Assembly (NCBI GenBank): GCA_024516155.1
Contig: JAJJXM010000005.1
Location: 558,001-622,000 of the forward strand
From: Pyronema omphalodes
Lineage: Eukaryota > Ascomycota > Pezizomycetes > Pezizales > Pyronemataceae
Direction: 5' to 3'
DNA: 64,000 nucleotides
Part shown: piece after piece, positions 32,661-44,154 of the stretch
Layout of the letters: each line of letters starts with the position of its first letter
How positions within the stretch are numbered: position 1 is the first letter of the stretch
Translations under genes and position numbers: made by a program
The notes under the pieces: model-generated
Database searches by the model: none
What the model saw: the letters and a program-made list of their open reading frames with translations, nothing else
What the model was told of the DNA's origin: nothing

Positions 32661-34034
32661 GCTCTAGGGGCTCTCTTTTCGGGGGACAGAGCAGGTGGTG
32701 AAATTTATCGACAGCTCCGTGATAATGTAGGGAAGCTTGAGAACTCGAGTTTGTAGTGGAGTTCGTAGTAGCTGGTGGAGAAGCGAGGTGGGGGGAAGCG
32801 AGACGGAGAGCTGATGCAACGGGAGCTAGTGGTAGGTAGCAGCGGGGGGTAGATAGCGCCCCTTGCAGGGCTGAATCTTGATGGATGGGGCCTTTTTCAC
32901 ATGACATCACATCTGGAAGCCGGAAGGGAAAGATTTTGCACGTCTAAAGTTCCATCGAAACCTGATTTCTGTCACCACCCTCACCACAGCATTTTTCCGT
33001 TGTAACCTCCATCAACAGTAATAAATCAACCACCACCATCCCCCACCACAACATTTCTCGATCAACCCCTTCAATCCCTCAGCACACCATTTCTCCGCTG
33101 CGATCAACCCCTCGAATCCCTCAGTAAATCAACCACCGCAATCCCTCAGAACACCATTCCTCGACCAACCCCTCGAATCCCCCAATGAATCAACTACCAC
33201 AATCCCTCAGCACACCATTTATTGACCAACCCCTCGAATCCCCAATAAATCAACCCCTTCAATCCCTCAGCACAAAAAGTACTAATGAACAATCTACCTG
33301 CAAAAGGCCAAAAAGAAATTGAAATTTCAGCGTGATGCTGACCACAAACTATTCGAAATCAGGACCTAATGATCCAGCATAGGTATGTCTTATCCCGCTG
33401 TTTTTCTCAAAAGCTGATGTATCGGCAGTGTGATTGTTTTTTTTGCCCGTGTTTTTTCTTGTTTGTATTTTTTTTTTCTTTTTCTACATTAAATTACATG
33501 CATTGAATGTACCTTTTTTCCTGTAAAATACAAATCTAGAAAAAATGCCGTTGAATAAACCTTTTGTTTGGCGTTATCTGAACGCTGAGAGAAAGCTTAA
33601 AATGCAACACAAAAACAACAAAATGAGTAGAAAATAAACGGGTGATAAAACATAAATAGGGAATAAAACAAGTGATAAAATAAATAGTGAATAACTCGGG
33701 GGTGAAGGAAATAGTGAATAACTCGGGGGGTGAAATAAATTGAGAATAAGTCAGGGGATGAAATAAAACATAAATAAAGTGGAGGGGGGCAAAATAAACG
33801 GGGGATAGAGCTTAAGGCTTTAAGCAGAGGATAGCACGAGGTTAGCACGAGGTTAGCACGAGGTTAGCACGAGGTTAGCACGAGGTTAGGTAGGGGGTAG
33901 TCGAAGGATAGGTCAGGCATAGCAGGAGGACATTTTATTCTCATCGTGGAATAAAGTTATGCACTGATGGCATATCTTTATAACGATCTGATGTACCACA
34001 GGGATTGTGTAGCCGATTGCTTTGTGCAGCTGTA
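32661..34034. other. Intergenic DNA with degenerate minisatellites
   Basis: A degenerate repeat of about 60 bp with CAATCCCTCAGCACACCATT lies at about 33060-33280, GTGATAAAATAAATAGTGAATAA-type repeats at 33640-33780 and a 12-bp TTAGCACGAGG type x5 at about 33831-33886. The 32653-32910 minus ORF is not recognisable as a continuation of Dicer. Confidence 0.55.
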
Positions 34035-34115
34035 CGAGGTGCTGGACAAAAGTCATAGTCACCCCGCGCGGCGCTTAGCACAGAAAAGTGACGGTCACTT
34101 TTGTCCAGCAACTTG
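34035..34115. mobile_element. 81-bp Tc1/mariner-like miniature element
   Basis: The ends CGAGGTGCTGGACAAAAGTC and, inverted, CAAGTTGCTGGACAAAAGTG match over about 28 bp with a handful of mismatches. Each end is flanked by TA (34033-34034 and 34116-34117), the target duplication of the Tc1/mariner group. The centre is only about 25 bp. It sits 44 bp upstream of a tRNA gene. Confidence 0.75.
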
Positions 34116-34159
34116 TAATTAATAGTTATAAATTATGTTTTGCATTAAACATAACATAA

Positions 34160-34243
34160 TCCTCGGTAGTATAGTGGTTAGTATTTCCGCCTGTCACTAT
34201 CGATAGTTCGCGGGAGACCGGGGTTCAATTCCCCGCCGAGGAG
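34160..34243 (+). tRNA. tRNA-Asp(GTC) with a 12-nt intron
   Basis: The acceptor stem TCCTCGG pairs with CCGAGGA, discriminator G. The D-loop, anticodon arm TCCGC/GCGGG with loop CTGTCAC and the T-arm CCGGGGTTCAATTCCCCG are all present. The 12-nt intron CTATCGATAGTT follows the base 3' to the anticodon. A pol III T-run terminator lies at 34257-34263. Confidence 0.95.
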
Positions 34244-34770
34244 TTTCTTTTTGCGCTTTTTTTTCACTTCCATCTCCAACCAGACCTTGATGCTATGAGT
34301 TTTAAGGCACCGACTGTAAAATGATTTGTAGGTCCATGAAATTTCTGCGGGATCTGACTCCCTTGCGTGTACGATTTGTAGTTACACAGATAATCCTCTG
34401 GAGCTCTTCAGGCTGTCTATATTACTTTGGCTGTATCAATCACTCCACAAATTTGAACATGCAATCTGCTGTGCGATGACACTGTGTACGGGGAAACTAT
34501 TTTGCTTGATGCGTATTGGAGGCATGGGGATGGTGTATCACTCGTGATGCTGATCAACTGTTTGCTTCGGCTCATGTACAGTGCTGTACTAAACTGCTAC
34601 CTGCCCCATAAAATTCTACCGATCTCCCCGAGAATTTGCTAGGTTCGTCTAAAATATCATTCATTACACACGTAACTAGTAAATACCCTATTTCCCGTCC
34701 AGTCAACACCCGCAAAGCCAAACCAAAATCACAATACAAAATTCTCAAGCGATCAAACAAGTAGTATCTA
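34244..34770. other. Intergenic region
   Basis: It lies between the tRNA terminator and the 3' end of the Scc4 gene. I see nothing else in it. Confidence 0.5.
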
Positions 34771-37700
34771 TTATACAGATCCATTTCCATAATACCCTCC
34801 TCCACCATAATGCTGCTGATTCGGCGGCTGATAATATTGTTGAGGTGGTTGCTGCTGCTGTGGCGGCGGTAAGGGTTGTTGGGTATATTGCGGTTGTTGA
34901 GGTTGCGATGAGTATTGGGAATGTTGTGGGGGTATCTGGGTAGAAAATTGAGGATGTGCGGGTGGTTGCTGATACGCTTCCTGATAGTACTGCTGCTGAG
35001 GTTGTGGCCGATTCGGTGCCTGCTGAGGTTGTGGTGGCGGGTAGTGTGGTTGTTGTGACTGCTGGGGAGGCGAATGTTGTTGAGGGGGTGGATACTGTGT
35101 AGGTATTTGATTTTGTCCCTGGTAGAATTGCTGTGGTGGTTGACGCATTGGTGTGTGTTGTTGTTGTGGGGGAGAATATTGAGGTTGTTGAGGTGATGAG
35201 TACTGCCGTTGTGGAGGCTGTATGGGTGTCTGATGCTGTTGTGGTGGCGAGTACTGTGTTGAAGTCTGCTGCTGCGGATTCTGAGGGTACATATACTGCT
35301 GCTGTTGAAACTGCTGAGTAGGTGTCATTGACCTCATTCCAAACGGCGACATCCCCATTCCCATGCCCGGCATCCCCATACTCGACGTCGCTATCGGCGT
35401 CATAGGTGTCTGCCCGAAACTTTGCTGCCCAAAGCCCTGCTGACCATAACCCTGCTGACCATAACTCTGCGGCCCAAACCCTAGTTTCTTTCTCGCCTTC
35501 TCCTTCTCCAATGCCTCCTCCAGAGCCTGCTTGTTATGTCTGCCAAGATTCTTGATCACAAGCTGTCTAAAGCCCCAATTTATCTCATGCAATTTACCTG
35601 CTTCAGGATCCCCCTTTCTGGAAAGACAATCCGCATACATCTCCCCTCCCATCAGTGTCCACAAGTTATCACGACCTCTGCGTGCATTTTGCATTGCTGC
35701 TTTACTACTCTTCTCAGCTTGCTCTGACACCACACCGGAAAAGAAACGATGGCTCATGAAGTTGAGAATTATGTAGGTAAGCTGTGAGTTTCCTGCTACG
35801 GAAGCAACTCGCAGGGCTGTGCTGAGATAATTCTTTGTCTGGACAAGAGTGCCACGCTCAGTGGCTTTTATCGTCAAATACGCAGCTTTGATAAGTTCGT
35901 TCTTATGAACAGCAGCGAAGCGCTCTATCGTCTGTAACAAATTTTCCGCTCCAAGAGGATCATGCAATCGCAAAATCAAGATGCTATTGAGTTTGGAGAT
36001 GATAGCAAGTTCATGGTCGATGGGGAGAAGGGTGTATATTTGATTGTAGAGTTCTAGAGCAAGATTAAGGTCATTGGTGCCTTGCATGGTAACGGCTCGA
36101 AGATAGAGGAAGGTTAGGCTGAAATTAGCGTTCGGAGGGAGGTCGAGAGGGGCAGCGATTTCAGCAATGCGGTCGAGATTCTAGACATCGATGTGAGTGA
36201 TGGTTGATGATTGTAGCCGACAGGGAGAAGAGCTACCTTGACGACGCTGTCCCAATCTGTCCGTACAGCGAGGAGAAAGGTTTGCGTGAGCCAGAAATAC
36301 GATTTCATTTTTAGTTTCCAGAGCTGTTTTTCTTGTGCATTGTGGAGGGATGATACGGTGCCGGTGTCCGATATTCCTGAAGATCATTAGTAATTAAATA
36401 ACACAACACTAGGTGAACTCACGGTCGATGGCTTTAAGTGCTTCAGAAACAAATCTTTCAGATTTACCGTTATCCTCTACATTTTTCTGGAACCTAACCA
36501 ATGCACTGAGATAGTATCCAACAGCGTAGACATCGTCCCTCTGCATCCACTGTATCGTCAACGGCTCCGAATGTCTTCCGCCATGTCGACTGGGATTTAT
36601 GCTAAGTTGGAAAGTTCCGTCTTCTCTCCAACCATCCCACTGTTCTTGCTTATCCAGCATCTTATGCAAATCCCGAACCAAACTTTCGCCCTCTTGTGCT
36701 TTTCCCAGCATCAATGAGCTTATAATTTGTAGAAACATTCCCAGCGTTTCCACCTGTGATGGGATAAATATTTTGCTATTTTTGAAGCTCCAGAGTCGTC
36801 CAATAGCCCCTCGTGCGGTCTCAACTCCTTCCGCCCCTAATCGAAACGAGACCATGGCTTCCATTGCACTAACGAAGGCGGCAATCTGTAAATCTCCTCT
36901 ATCCTTGGCAAGGTTATATAATTGGCGAAATCCGGTTAAAGCTGAATGGTTGTCGTAGGCAGGATGTGTCGTATCGGCGAGTAGGCTGAGTCGAAGGAGC
37001 CGATAGGAATATGACCATAGTGTCATGTCTAATCTGCAAACATGAGTCATTTATCGTGTGATATTGGGTATCGGATGACATACGTTTCGACGTCGTTGGA
37101 ATATTGGCCTAACGCCTTCAAACCAGCCTTGTAATTTCCTTTGAACATTATTTTTACGAGTAGGTATTGCATGGCGCATTTCAAATCAGGTAGGTTATTC
37201 TATTCAGGTTAGGTGCAGTTCGTAGAGAGTAGATGAGAGGTTATTACTCGTGTGCATAATAATATCTGAAAATTTGTTAGTACAGGAAATGCTGCTCAAT
37301 ACGATACACTCACGCCTTTATTTAGTGCATCCTCCGCTTCGTTAAGGTTATCCGTCTCCTCATAAAGTATATTCGCGTATCGCAGCCTCACTGTTGCCTC
37401 TACACGAGGCTGTATTCGGCACTACAACCCGTTAGCATACCTAACTGCGGGTCTCGTCGGACAGACCTACCCCTAAAACCGCCTCCAAACACCTTAACCC
37501 CGTAGAAATAAGCGTGATATATGCCTCTTTATCTATATCATCCCCATGGAACATCGTCTTAATACCCATCGAGTGTGCTGCGGTGATGTAGGTGTCCGCC
37601 AGCGCCAGCAGGACTGTTGCCATATCTGGACCTTGGTTTTGAGATTGTGGTAGTCTCTGTGTCATCTGTTGAGGAGAAAACGTAGTCGGGCTCTGGGGAA

Positions 37701-37956
37701 GTGTGCGATAGCTGCCTGATCCTGGATGAGGTTGTCGCATGCCCACAGGAACGGCATTTGGAACTGCGCCGGGCCATTGGTTGTACGGAGAAGGTGAGTA
37801 CTGGGCTAACCCCTCTGATTCCGCGTTGTACACCTGGACCGGTGTATGCATTCGTGAAGGTGTGTGCGGAGGCATATAGTATCCTCCTCCTCCACCTGCT
37901 CCTCCTGCTCCTCCTGCTCCTCCGCCGTAGCCTCCACCGACGTTAGATGTCGACAT
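34771..37956 (-). CDS. SCC4: Cohesin loading factor subunit Scc4/Mau2
   Basis: Seven exons (37956-37471, 37421-37314, 37265-37248, 37199-37084, 37033-36423, 36376-36237, 36180-34771) give 962 aa with all phases consistent and introns of 46-61 bp. Scc4 is the TPR-like partner of Scc2 and loads cohesin on chromatin in the nucleus. Conserved stretches are MATVLLALADTYITAAHSMG, CRIQPRVEATVRLRYANILY, DLKCAMQYLLVKIMFKGNYK, LDMTLWSYSYRLLRLSLLAD, DDVYAVGYYLSALVRFQKNV and DNLWTLMGGEMYADCLSRKG. The first 55 residues are Gly-rich, and about 730-962 are a Gln/Pro-rich low-complexity tail of unusual length. Exon 3 is a micro-exon of 18 nt. The first acceptor could be 9 bases later (ATACAG), which would drop CRI. 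Confidence 0.85.
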
Positions 37957-38447
37957 TATTGTGTCATATGCGACGGGAAAACTGCCGGTTCGTCCTATCG
38001 TAGAGCGTACGCTCGATTCAGAAGCTGTGTCTATGTAGATCCCTTCGTATAAGTTCGTGTACTGTTCTTGTATGCTGGAGTATCGAGCTGTTCGCTGCGC
38101 AATAGGTGTCGAGTTCCGCCGTCAGCAGAGGTACGGTAGTTGGTGTACCTCCATGTCACGTGAGGTATAACTGGCTTGGCGCGTCACGCGTACATAGTGC
38201 GCCTGTCATCGTTCAGCACTCGCATGGAGACGAGGACTTTGTAAGAACCTACTATGTAGTGAGTAATTAGATTTCGCTGTGTACGTAACTGACCTCAGTG
38301 GGCGGGGGGTTGTATTGACATGATACTCTAATCTATCCGTCATCAGATCCTTCACCTCCTCCTTCAACTTCACTCCTCTTTCTCAAATCTTGTCTTCCAA
38401 TTGCAACCAGGTTTTACAGATAATATTTGGTAAGAACAAATTAATAT
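37957..38447. other. Promoter region of Scc4
   Basis: It holds the upstream sequence of Scc4 and the 3' flank of the next minus-strand gene. A CACGTG box lies at 38157-38162. Confidence 0.5.
38157..38162. promoter_or_regulatory. CACGTG box upstream of Scc4
   Basis: The palindrome CACGTG occurs in the context GTCACGTGAG, 201 bp before the Scc4 start codon. It is a possible site for a bHLH factor such as Cbf1. A six-base site occurs often by chance, so this is tentative. Confidence 0.35.
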
Positions 38448-39140
38448 TTATTGAGAAATCTCGCCTCTCCATTTCTGCCTCATTCCAAGTCTCAAATTTC
38501 TAGCTAAGCACGTCTTTTCCTTTTCAATCCCTGGCCAAGTCCGTTTCCGTCGTTCCTCTTTTGTACATACCACAACGAGCCAATCAACCATATCACCAAA
38601 TCGATGTGTTTGCTTCTTTCTTCTATCCGAGTTATATCTCTTTCTTAACTCGACAGAATGATCAACGAATACCGCGGTACTTAACGTACGCCTGACAGTC
38701 TTTTCTGGTTTTCGCAGCGCCTTTGCCGGTCCTTTTTGCTTCTTCACTACTGATCGAGTCTTTTTCGCTGAGGGCGGTGGCATCTTTCGTTTAAGTCCTT
38801 TCGGAGGTGGTATTATCTTTCTAGCATGCGGTGACTGACGAATCTCCTCCTCCAACTGTGCTGCTACCTGTTGTTCCAGTTCATTCTGCTGTGCGGCGTC
38901 TTCTAATTCGTACTTCTGTGCTACCATCCTTTCTAACTCTGCGTACTTTTGTTCCCAGTCCACCTGTAACTGCGGTAAGTTTGCGAGGAGCTGGTTATAT
39001 ACGGCGTTTATGGCCAGAAAACTATTATGAACTTCGAAATGCTGTTGCCCCAGGATAACTATACGCGTTAAATATGTTTGGAACCATGGTATGGACGGAG
39101 AGGACTTACAGCGTGTATCATGAGGATTCGGCAAAGCCAT
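38448..39140 (-). CDS. Coiled-coil basic protein, unknown function
   Basis: Exons 39140-39110 and 39058-38448 give 213 aa. The 51-bp intron has a GTAAGT donor and a TTTAAC...TATAG end; its length is a multiple of three, so an unspliced 230-aa product is also open. The spliced start MALPNPHDTRFILGQQHFEV reads more like a protein than the retained-intron version. Residues about 40-90 form a Glu/Gln-rich coiled coil (WEQKYAELERMVAQKYELED) and the rest is rich in Lys/Arg (KGLKRKMPPPSAKKTRSVVK). It is probably nuclear. I do not recognise the family. Confidence 0.6.
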   Translation of the reverse strand: MALPNPHDTRCKSSPSIPWFQTYLTRIVILGQQHFEVHNSFLAINAVYNQLLANLPQLQVDWEQKYAELERMVAQKYELEDAAQQNELEQQVAAQLEEEIRQSPHARKIIPPPKGLKRKMPPPSAKKTRSVVKKQKGPAKALRKPEKTVRRTLSTAVFVDHSVELRKRYNSDRRKKQTHRFGDMVDWLVVVCTKEERRKRTWPGIEKEKTCLARNLRLGMRQKWRGEISQ

Positions 39141-42100
39141 TTTTCAGTTGAGAGACGCGTTCGTGGTGACGTGTGGCTAGCGTGCTGTGACGCGGTCAAG
39201 CCTTCGGACGGCTACATCACACTGCAGGCTTGCTGCTTTTACTTACCCCCGCAACCGGCGCTTACCGCACACGCTCAACCGAGTTTCAACCTTCGAATCG
39301 ACGGAACAAAATTCCGTGATGTGTTGGCCACGATTCAACGCGACCCCGAGCCATGGCCTTGGAACAGCTACTGTTACATAGCAGCTAACGTGGACCTTAT
39401 CCTGGACGAATCTCCGATCTGGTGGCGGAAATTTGGATTCTGGAATACAGCTTCAGACGGCGGACGTACCTTCTGTTTTTTTATTTATTTATTAAAAACT
39501 CGCTCATAAAACGCAGTTCGAATTCCATGTGGCCAATTCCTACAATTCCATTTGAATTCACCACCTTCAACATTCCTCAGATCAAACGCTGGCCAAGCCT
39601 TACAGAATGAAGATAGCCTTTAAAAGCGCTATGGTGGCCACCATATTCGCCAGCTTCACTTCCCTTGAGAAACATATTCAGATTTCTTGGAATATATATT
39701 AACGGGACACAGCGGCTAAGTCATATCCAATGGATATCCAACACACGATTTGCGCGCGGTTCCGTCACCGTTTTGAAATCTTGACTTTGTGGAAACACAA
39801 TAAATATCTTATGTACCGCGATGGGTAAAAAATTGATATACTAATAAATCATACATCAAAATGCATCTAAAACAGTATTGGCTCAATGATGAATTGTATT
39901 CTAGTGGGCCTCAACGATGATTTTTCACAAATTTCCGTAAAACATGTGCAAACACCCCCCTCTAGTTCTTCAATACTGTCATAATAATCCCTAATCTTTC
40001 AACTGGCCATAACAGAAACGGACACATCGATTCCGATCTACGCCTTAAACCCTCCTCCGTTCCCTACCAGCCTGATTCCGGCCAGCTCCTTTACGACCCC
40101 ATTATCCGCTATATCCCCGAGCTTCAGATGTAAAACTTTTCTCATTCGTCCGCGGGTCTCGTCCACCCATACCACGTTTACCACATGGGCCCCTCCTTAT
40201 AAATGCGTCCCTATATGTAACATCTCTTTAACCCCCCGTGCGGCGGCATCCACAACTGGTTCTGTCTCGGCTCAGATTCTAACAGGGCCAGTAGAAGCCC
40301 AGATCCTGACACATCCATCTGATATTAGCGTGGTATCCCAAGCGCATGGCCACCTCGCGATTGCCACGATTCCGGCGATCACCGCGGGAAACATGATTTT
40401 GGCTGAGTTGACAAGGTTAAGATTGGACAATAATAAGTTGTGGAGGGGACTGGACACCGGTTGGAGGATGAAAAGAAAAGTTACGGTTGCATCATGGGTT
40501 GGTGGGGGTTGGAGCTTTAGTGTTGTGTTTGGGGTTAGCGTTATTGACACGGGTTATGTCAGTTTTGAAATGTGATCCTGTTACATATTGTAGATATTAC
40601 AGCAAATGGAATTTTGGAGGAATTCAGAAATTGAGGAATGATAGGTATTTTGGATGTCTTAGAACGGTTTAAGCTTTCCGAATGCTGTAGTCATTATTCA
40701 CTATATAAACACTTTGGTAATGTTTTAACGATAAAGCAGTGCCTTATCTCTTCTCCCGCAGTATTAAAGGCCGAAACCTTGTCGCAGCACACACCCGTGC
40801 TGTGGCTCATCCATCTCTAACCCTATCCTGCTGTCCATGCTCGGGTGTGCCAGATGAAGTTATTGTGTTTCAGCTCGTTTGCTAACGGATTTTGAATTTC
40901 TTCCCAGAATTTCCAATTTGGTACATGCAAAGTTATGTGGCTATGGCTAAACATTAATTGTCCGGGATCCACTCTGCGTGCGCTTCTTCATGCACGTGTT
41001 GCCCTTGTTTTACATACCCTGGGCCCTAAAAGCGGCGCGACTAGTTTCCGACGTCAGTAACCTTAATTGGACATCACAACGCCTTTCAAAATTTGATTTT
41101 TCTATAAAAACAGTCAGACTGGTTTTAAAATTATCGTAATGCGTTAGGGATAAACAATCAAAATTAACTTGTATTTGGAAGAGTTGTGCAGCCGCCACTT
41201 GAAAGATTTAGCTTCGGAGCAGTACATGCCTTTAAAGCGGCGGCAATTTTACGTGCGAACCCCACAAGCAACGCCACAACTCTGCACAGTGGTTCATCAC
41301 AACAAGATCCCCTTAAAATAATCCTTAGGAATATTTGAGTAATCTATGGCGTGAATTTCTCGGCAACAAATATCCACGTTGGATTAGCTGTTCAACGAAG
41401 ATAGAAGGTGGGGTGCAGTTGCCCGCCAGAATTGCCGCGTTCAACTAATGTAGCCCATAGCTACGCTGGAAGGTGGCCAACACCAGGCCGCTGATATTTG
41501 TCCGTGAGGTAAGCAGGGGGATATTCTCATCGTAGGTTGATGAGATATCGACCCTTGGAGTATCCTCAGGGTAATGCCTCCGCGCAACTGTCGGCGGAAG
41601 CGTTGTATCTTTTACATAACGTGGAGAACGTGGCTGTTCTAGCAGATTTCTTATTGCTCATGACAGATTCCCAAAACACTCAAGCTCTCTGCGCAGTTCT
41701 CTTACTAGGGTAATATTCAGCGAGATTCCAATTAATTGACTCAAACTGATTCACGTAAATTTGAGTATCGACAATCTCAAACTGCATTCTAAAAGATCTA
41801 GCCGTTGCTATCAGAGCTACACGCCCTATCTTCCTGCAGCACTCTAATTTCTTCCTACCTTGTCCGTCAAAGTTGAACTAGTACAACGCGAATCTACTGA
41901 GGCATATACTCGGTTGATAATTACCGGATGAGTTCATAGCCGAGATGCTTCTTTCGTTCGTCACATATCGCGTTTGTCAAAATACAAGGCGCGGAGTCCG
42001 ATATTGTCGACCTCAAAAATGATAGTTAATCAGCTCAAAGATGGGGGGTTTCATTGTTTTTCTTTGAATGCTAAAGACACTGCGGAGATGGTGTGATGAC

Positions 42101-43804
42101 GTAAAACTCTGCGATGTAAGACATAACAGGGACGCAGGTCACTTGTGTCACATAAAACTGGCCCGTTACGTTATGAACCTCGAATCTCTTTCTTCACAAG
42201 AACAACATCCAGAACTACCAAATGAAAGAGGAATAACTAAAGTAAGGCTGATCTCCTTCCTCACTGCGAAAACCTAGCTCAATCTGCTGTCTGCCATATC
42301 CACCAAGGATTTTTAGATATTCTTCAACCCATCGTTAATGCCACTCTTGACCATTCGCAATTCCGCGGTCATTACCTTCCGGGCCATAGTAACGCACATA
42401 GAGCAGGGCCTGGGTGCAAGGTTACAAGGGTTACGTGCTCTATAGAGTGGAGACTAGCTGCATGCTATGAGTTGAGCTGGCTGTTATCCTGGGAGAGTAA
42501 TTGGGGATAGAAGCATTAGGGGATCATAAACCACTATCGTTGGCTCTGCACTCAGTATGGGAAAGCCAAAAGCGTATCCAGACCTTCTTTGGGACACCGG
42601 AACCTGTTTGCTTATTGATTTTAGTGGTGCGGTCTTTCTTTTGCTCTAACTGTTCTCCCTTTTGCGTCCGAACTCTTCTTAACGGTGCCAGACTCCTTTA
42701 CGATACACGACTGAATAGATGCCAAAGAATTGATATCATTTGATGATCTTTCTTGTTTCAAATGTCACACTGATTTTTTCTTGTCAACCTTAGCAACCTC
42801 GATCTGTATGAGAAGCTTGTTATTATCAGCATTTTCTGTCATCTGGTAGTTTGGATATTAACCGAAACAGAATATTTGCTAATAAAACCCATCCGAATTA
42901 TTTTACTGTAGCTGCATTTTTGAGACGAGTTTACTGTCTGTTTCTATAGCCTATGAAAGACCATGCAGAGAAAAACTGACATAATATCACAGGTCCGGAG
43001 AGCATTCTCAATATATTTTGTCCCCGACATGGTGAAGCGCTTGAATTTCTGAATAAAGTTATCTAAGGGATGTGACAACTCCTAGGTAAAACAAACTTTA
43101 CAATTGCTTCTTCCGTAGGAGGACCGAAGATTCATTTAGATGTATGAGCATCATGTCTGGATTAGGGGCCATTTATGCGGTGTGCAAGCTCTACACTTGC
43201 AAAAAAAAAAACCGAAGTTCCTCGCAGATTTATAATGGGAGGCTCCACAATCCACCGCATTAAGAGCGCCCGAACACTGGTCTTCTTAATATTTTCCCTT
43301 CAGTGACTTTTAGATGTGAGATTTAAGACGAGGCATATCTGAAAAGATAGTGCCCGAAAATCATCTGCTGTGGTTGTGGTTGGACACTATGCGTAAGAAG
43401 CTCAACTTATCACGATTTGGCGGGGTAAATGTGCCAGTTATTTGGTGTCTCGCATCTGGGTGTGTTGCAGGGTTGTTCGGGATGTGCTAAACATCTAAAC
43501 AAAATTCAAACTTGCACATACGATATGTTCAGTAATCCCTGTGACCACGTCAGGCTAGAAATCGCAATAATGTGTATTTAAGTATAATTGGAACTCGGCC
43601 GAGAAATGCCACTTTATATGGAAAAAATTCACTTCACTCTACTGAATTGAGTTCAAAGCATCTCGTAATAATTGTCATAATTGCATTGCTCCATGCGTGA
43701 ACAAAAAACTATAGTCCATGTTGCCCCTTACTGTACCAGTGCAGTACATCATTTCCCATAGATTTTTCCCACAAATCCCTTATCCTGATATCCTGGTGTT
43801 CCGC
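39141..43804. other. Long gene-poor region
   Basis: No gene is supported. The minus strand at about 40065-40560 has coding-like pieces (NLVNSAKIMFPAVIAGIVAI; VVNVVWVDETRGRMRKVLHL followed by KLGDIADNGVV) broken by stops, perhaps an unidentified pseudogene. Around 41030-41240 are AAAGCGGCG motifs in direct and inverted order. The rest shows only short random-looking ORFs. Confidence 0.45.
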
Positions 43805-43996
43805 TTATTTCTTCTCCTGATCGTCATCCTAATTGTTTATTAGAACGTTACTCGATGATTTGTGTATTGATGTGGTCAAACTCACACAGGGAGTGCAACC
43901 TCCACATCCGCAGCCCTCGGCACAGGCGCATTTCTGGGGACCACCGCATCCGCAAAGGCAGATTTGGTTGACGGGTTCATCGATGGATCCGTACAT
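43805..43996 (-). CDS. Small metallothionein-like Cys-rich protein
   Basis: Exons 43996-43886 and 43828-43805 give 44 aa; the 57-bp intron has GTGAGT, a TTCTAAT branch and a CAATTAG acceptor. The peptide has nine cysteines in 25 residues: CLCGCGG, CACAEGCGCGGC, TPC, then an acidic-basic tail DDDQEEKK. The C-x-C clusters and the lack of aromatic residues outside the N-terminus fit fungal metallothioneins, which bind Cu, Zn or Cd in the cytosol. The frame stays open upstream to 44251, but that part lacks protein character and holds the TATA box, so the start MYGSIDEPV is preferred. Metal specificity cannot be read from sequence. Confidence 0.7.
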
Positions 43997-44146
43997 TTCG
44001 TTGGTGATAAAGGTTGCGTAGTGTGAAAAGGGGAAAGTATGAATGTGTAAGAGAAGATGAGTGATGGTATGTGTGATTGTGTATGCGTATATATGTGTGT
44101 CTGTTGCCTTGAGATGAGGACTGTCTTCGTGGGAAGAAAGGGTGGG

Positions 44147-44154
44147 TTTTATAG
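44147..44154 (-). promoter_or_regulatory. TATA box of the metallothionein-like gene
   Basis: CTATAAAA on the minus strand lies 151 bp upstream of the chosen start, inside a C/T-rich region. This implies a 5' UTR of about 100-120 nt and supports the downstream start. Confidence 0.45.

Noticed and set aside
32653..32910. 85-aa minus ORF as the N-terminal part of the Dicer relic
   Set aside because: Its sequence does not match any Dicer segment I know; only the stretch below 32660 does.
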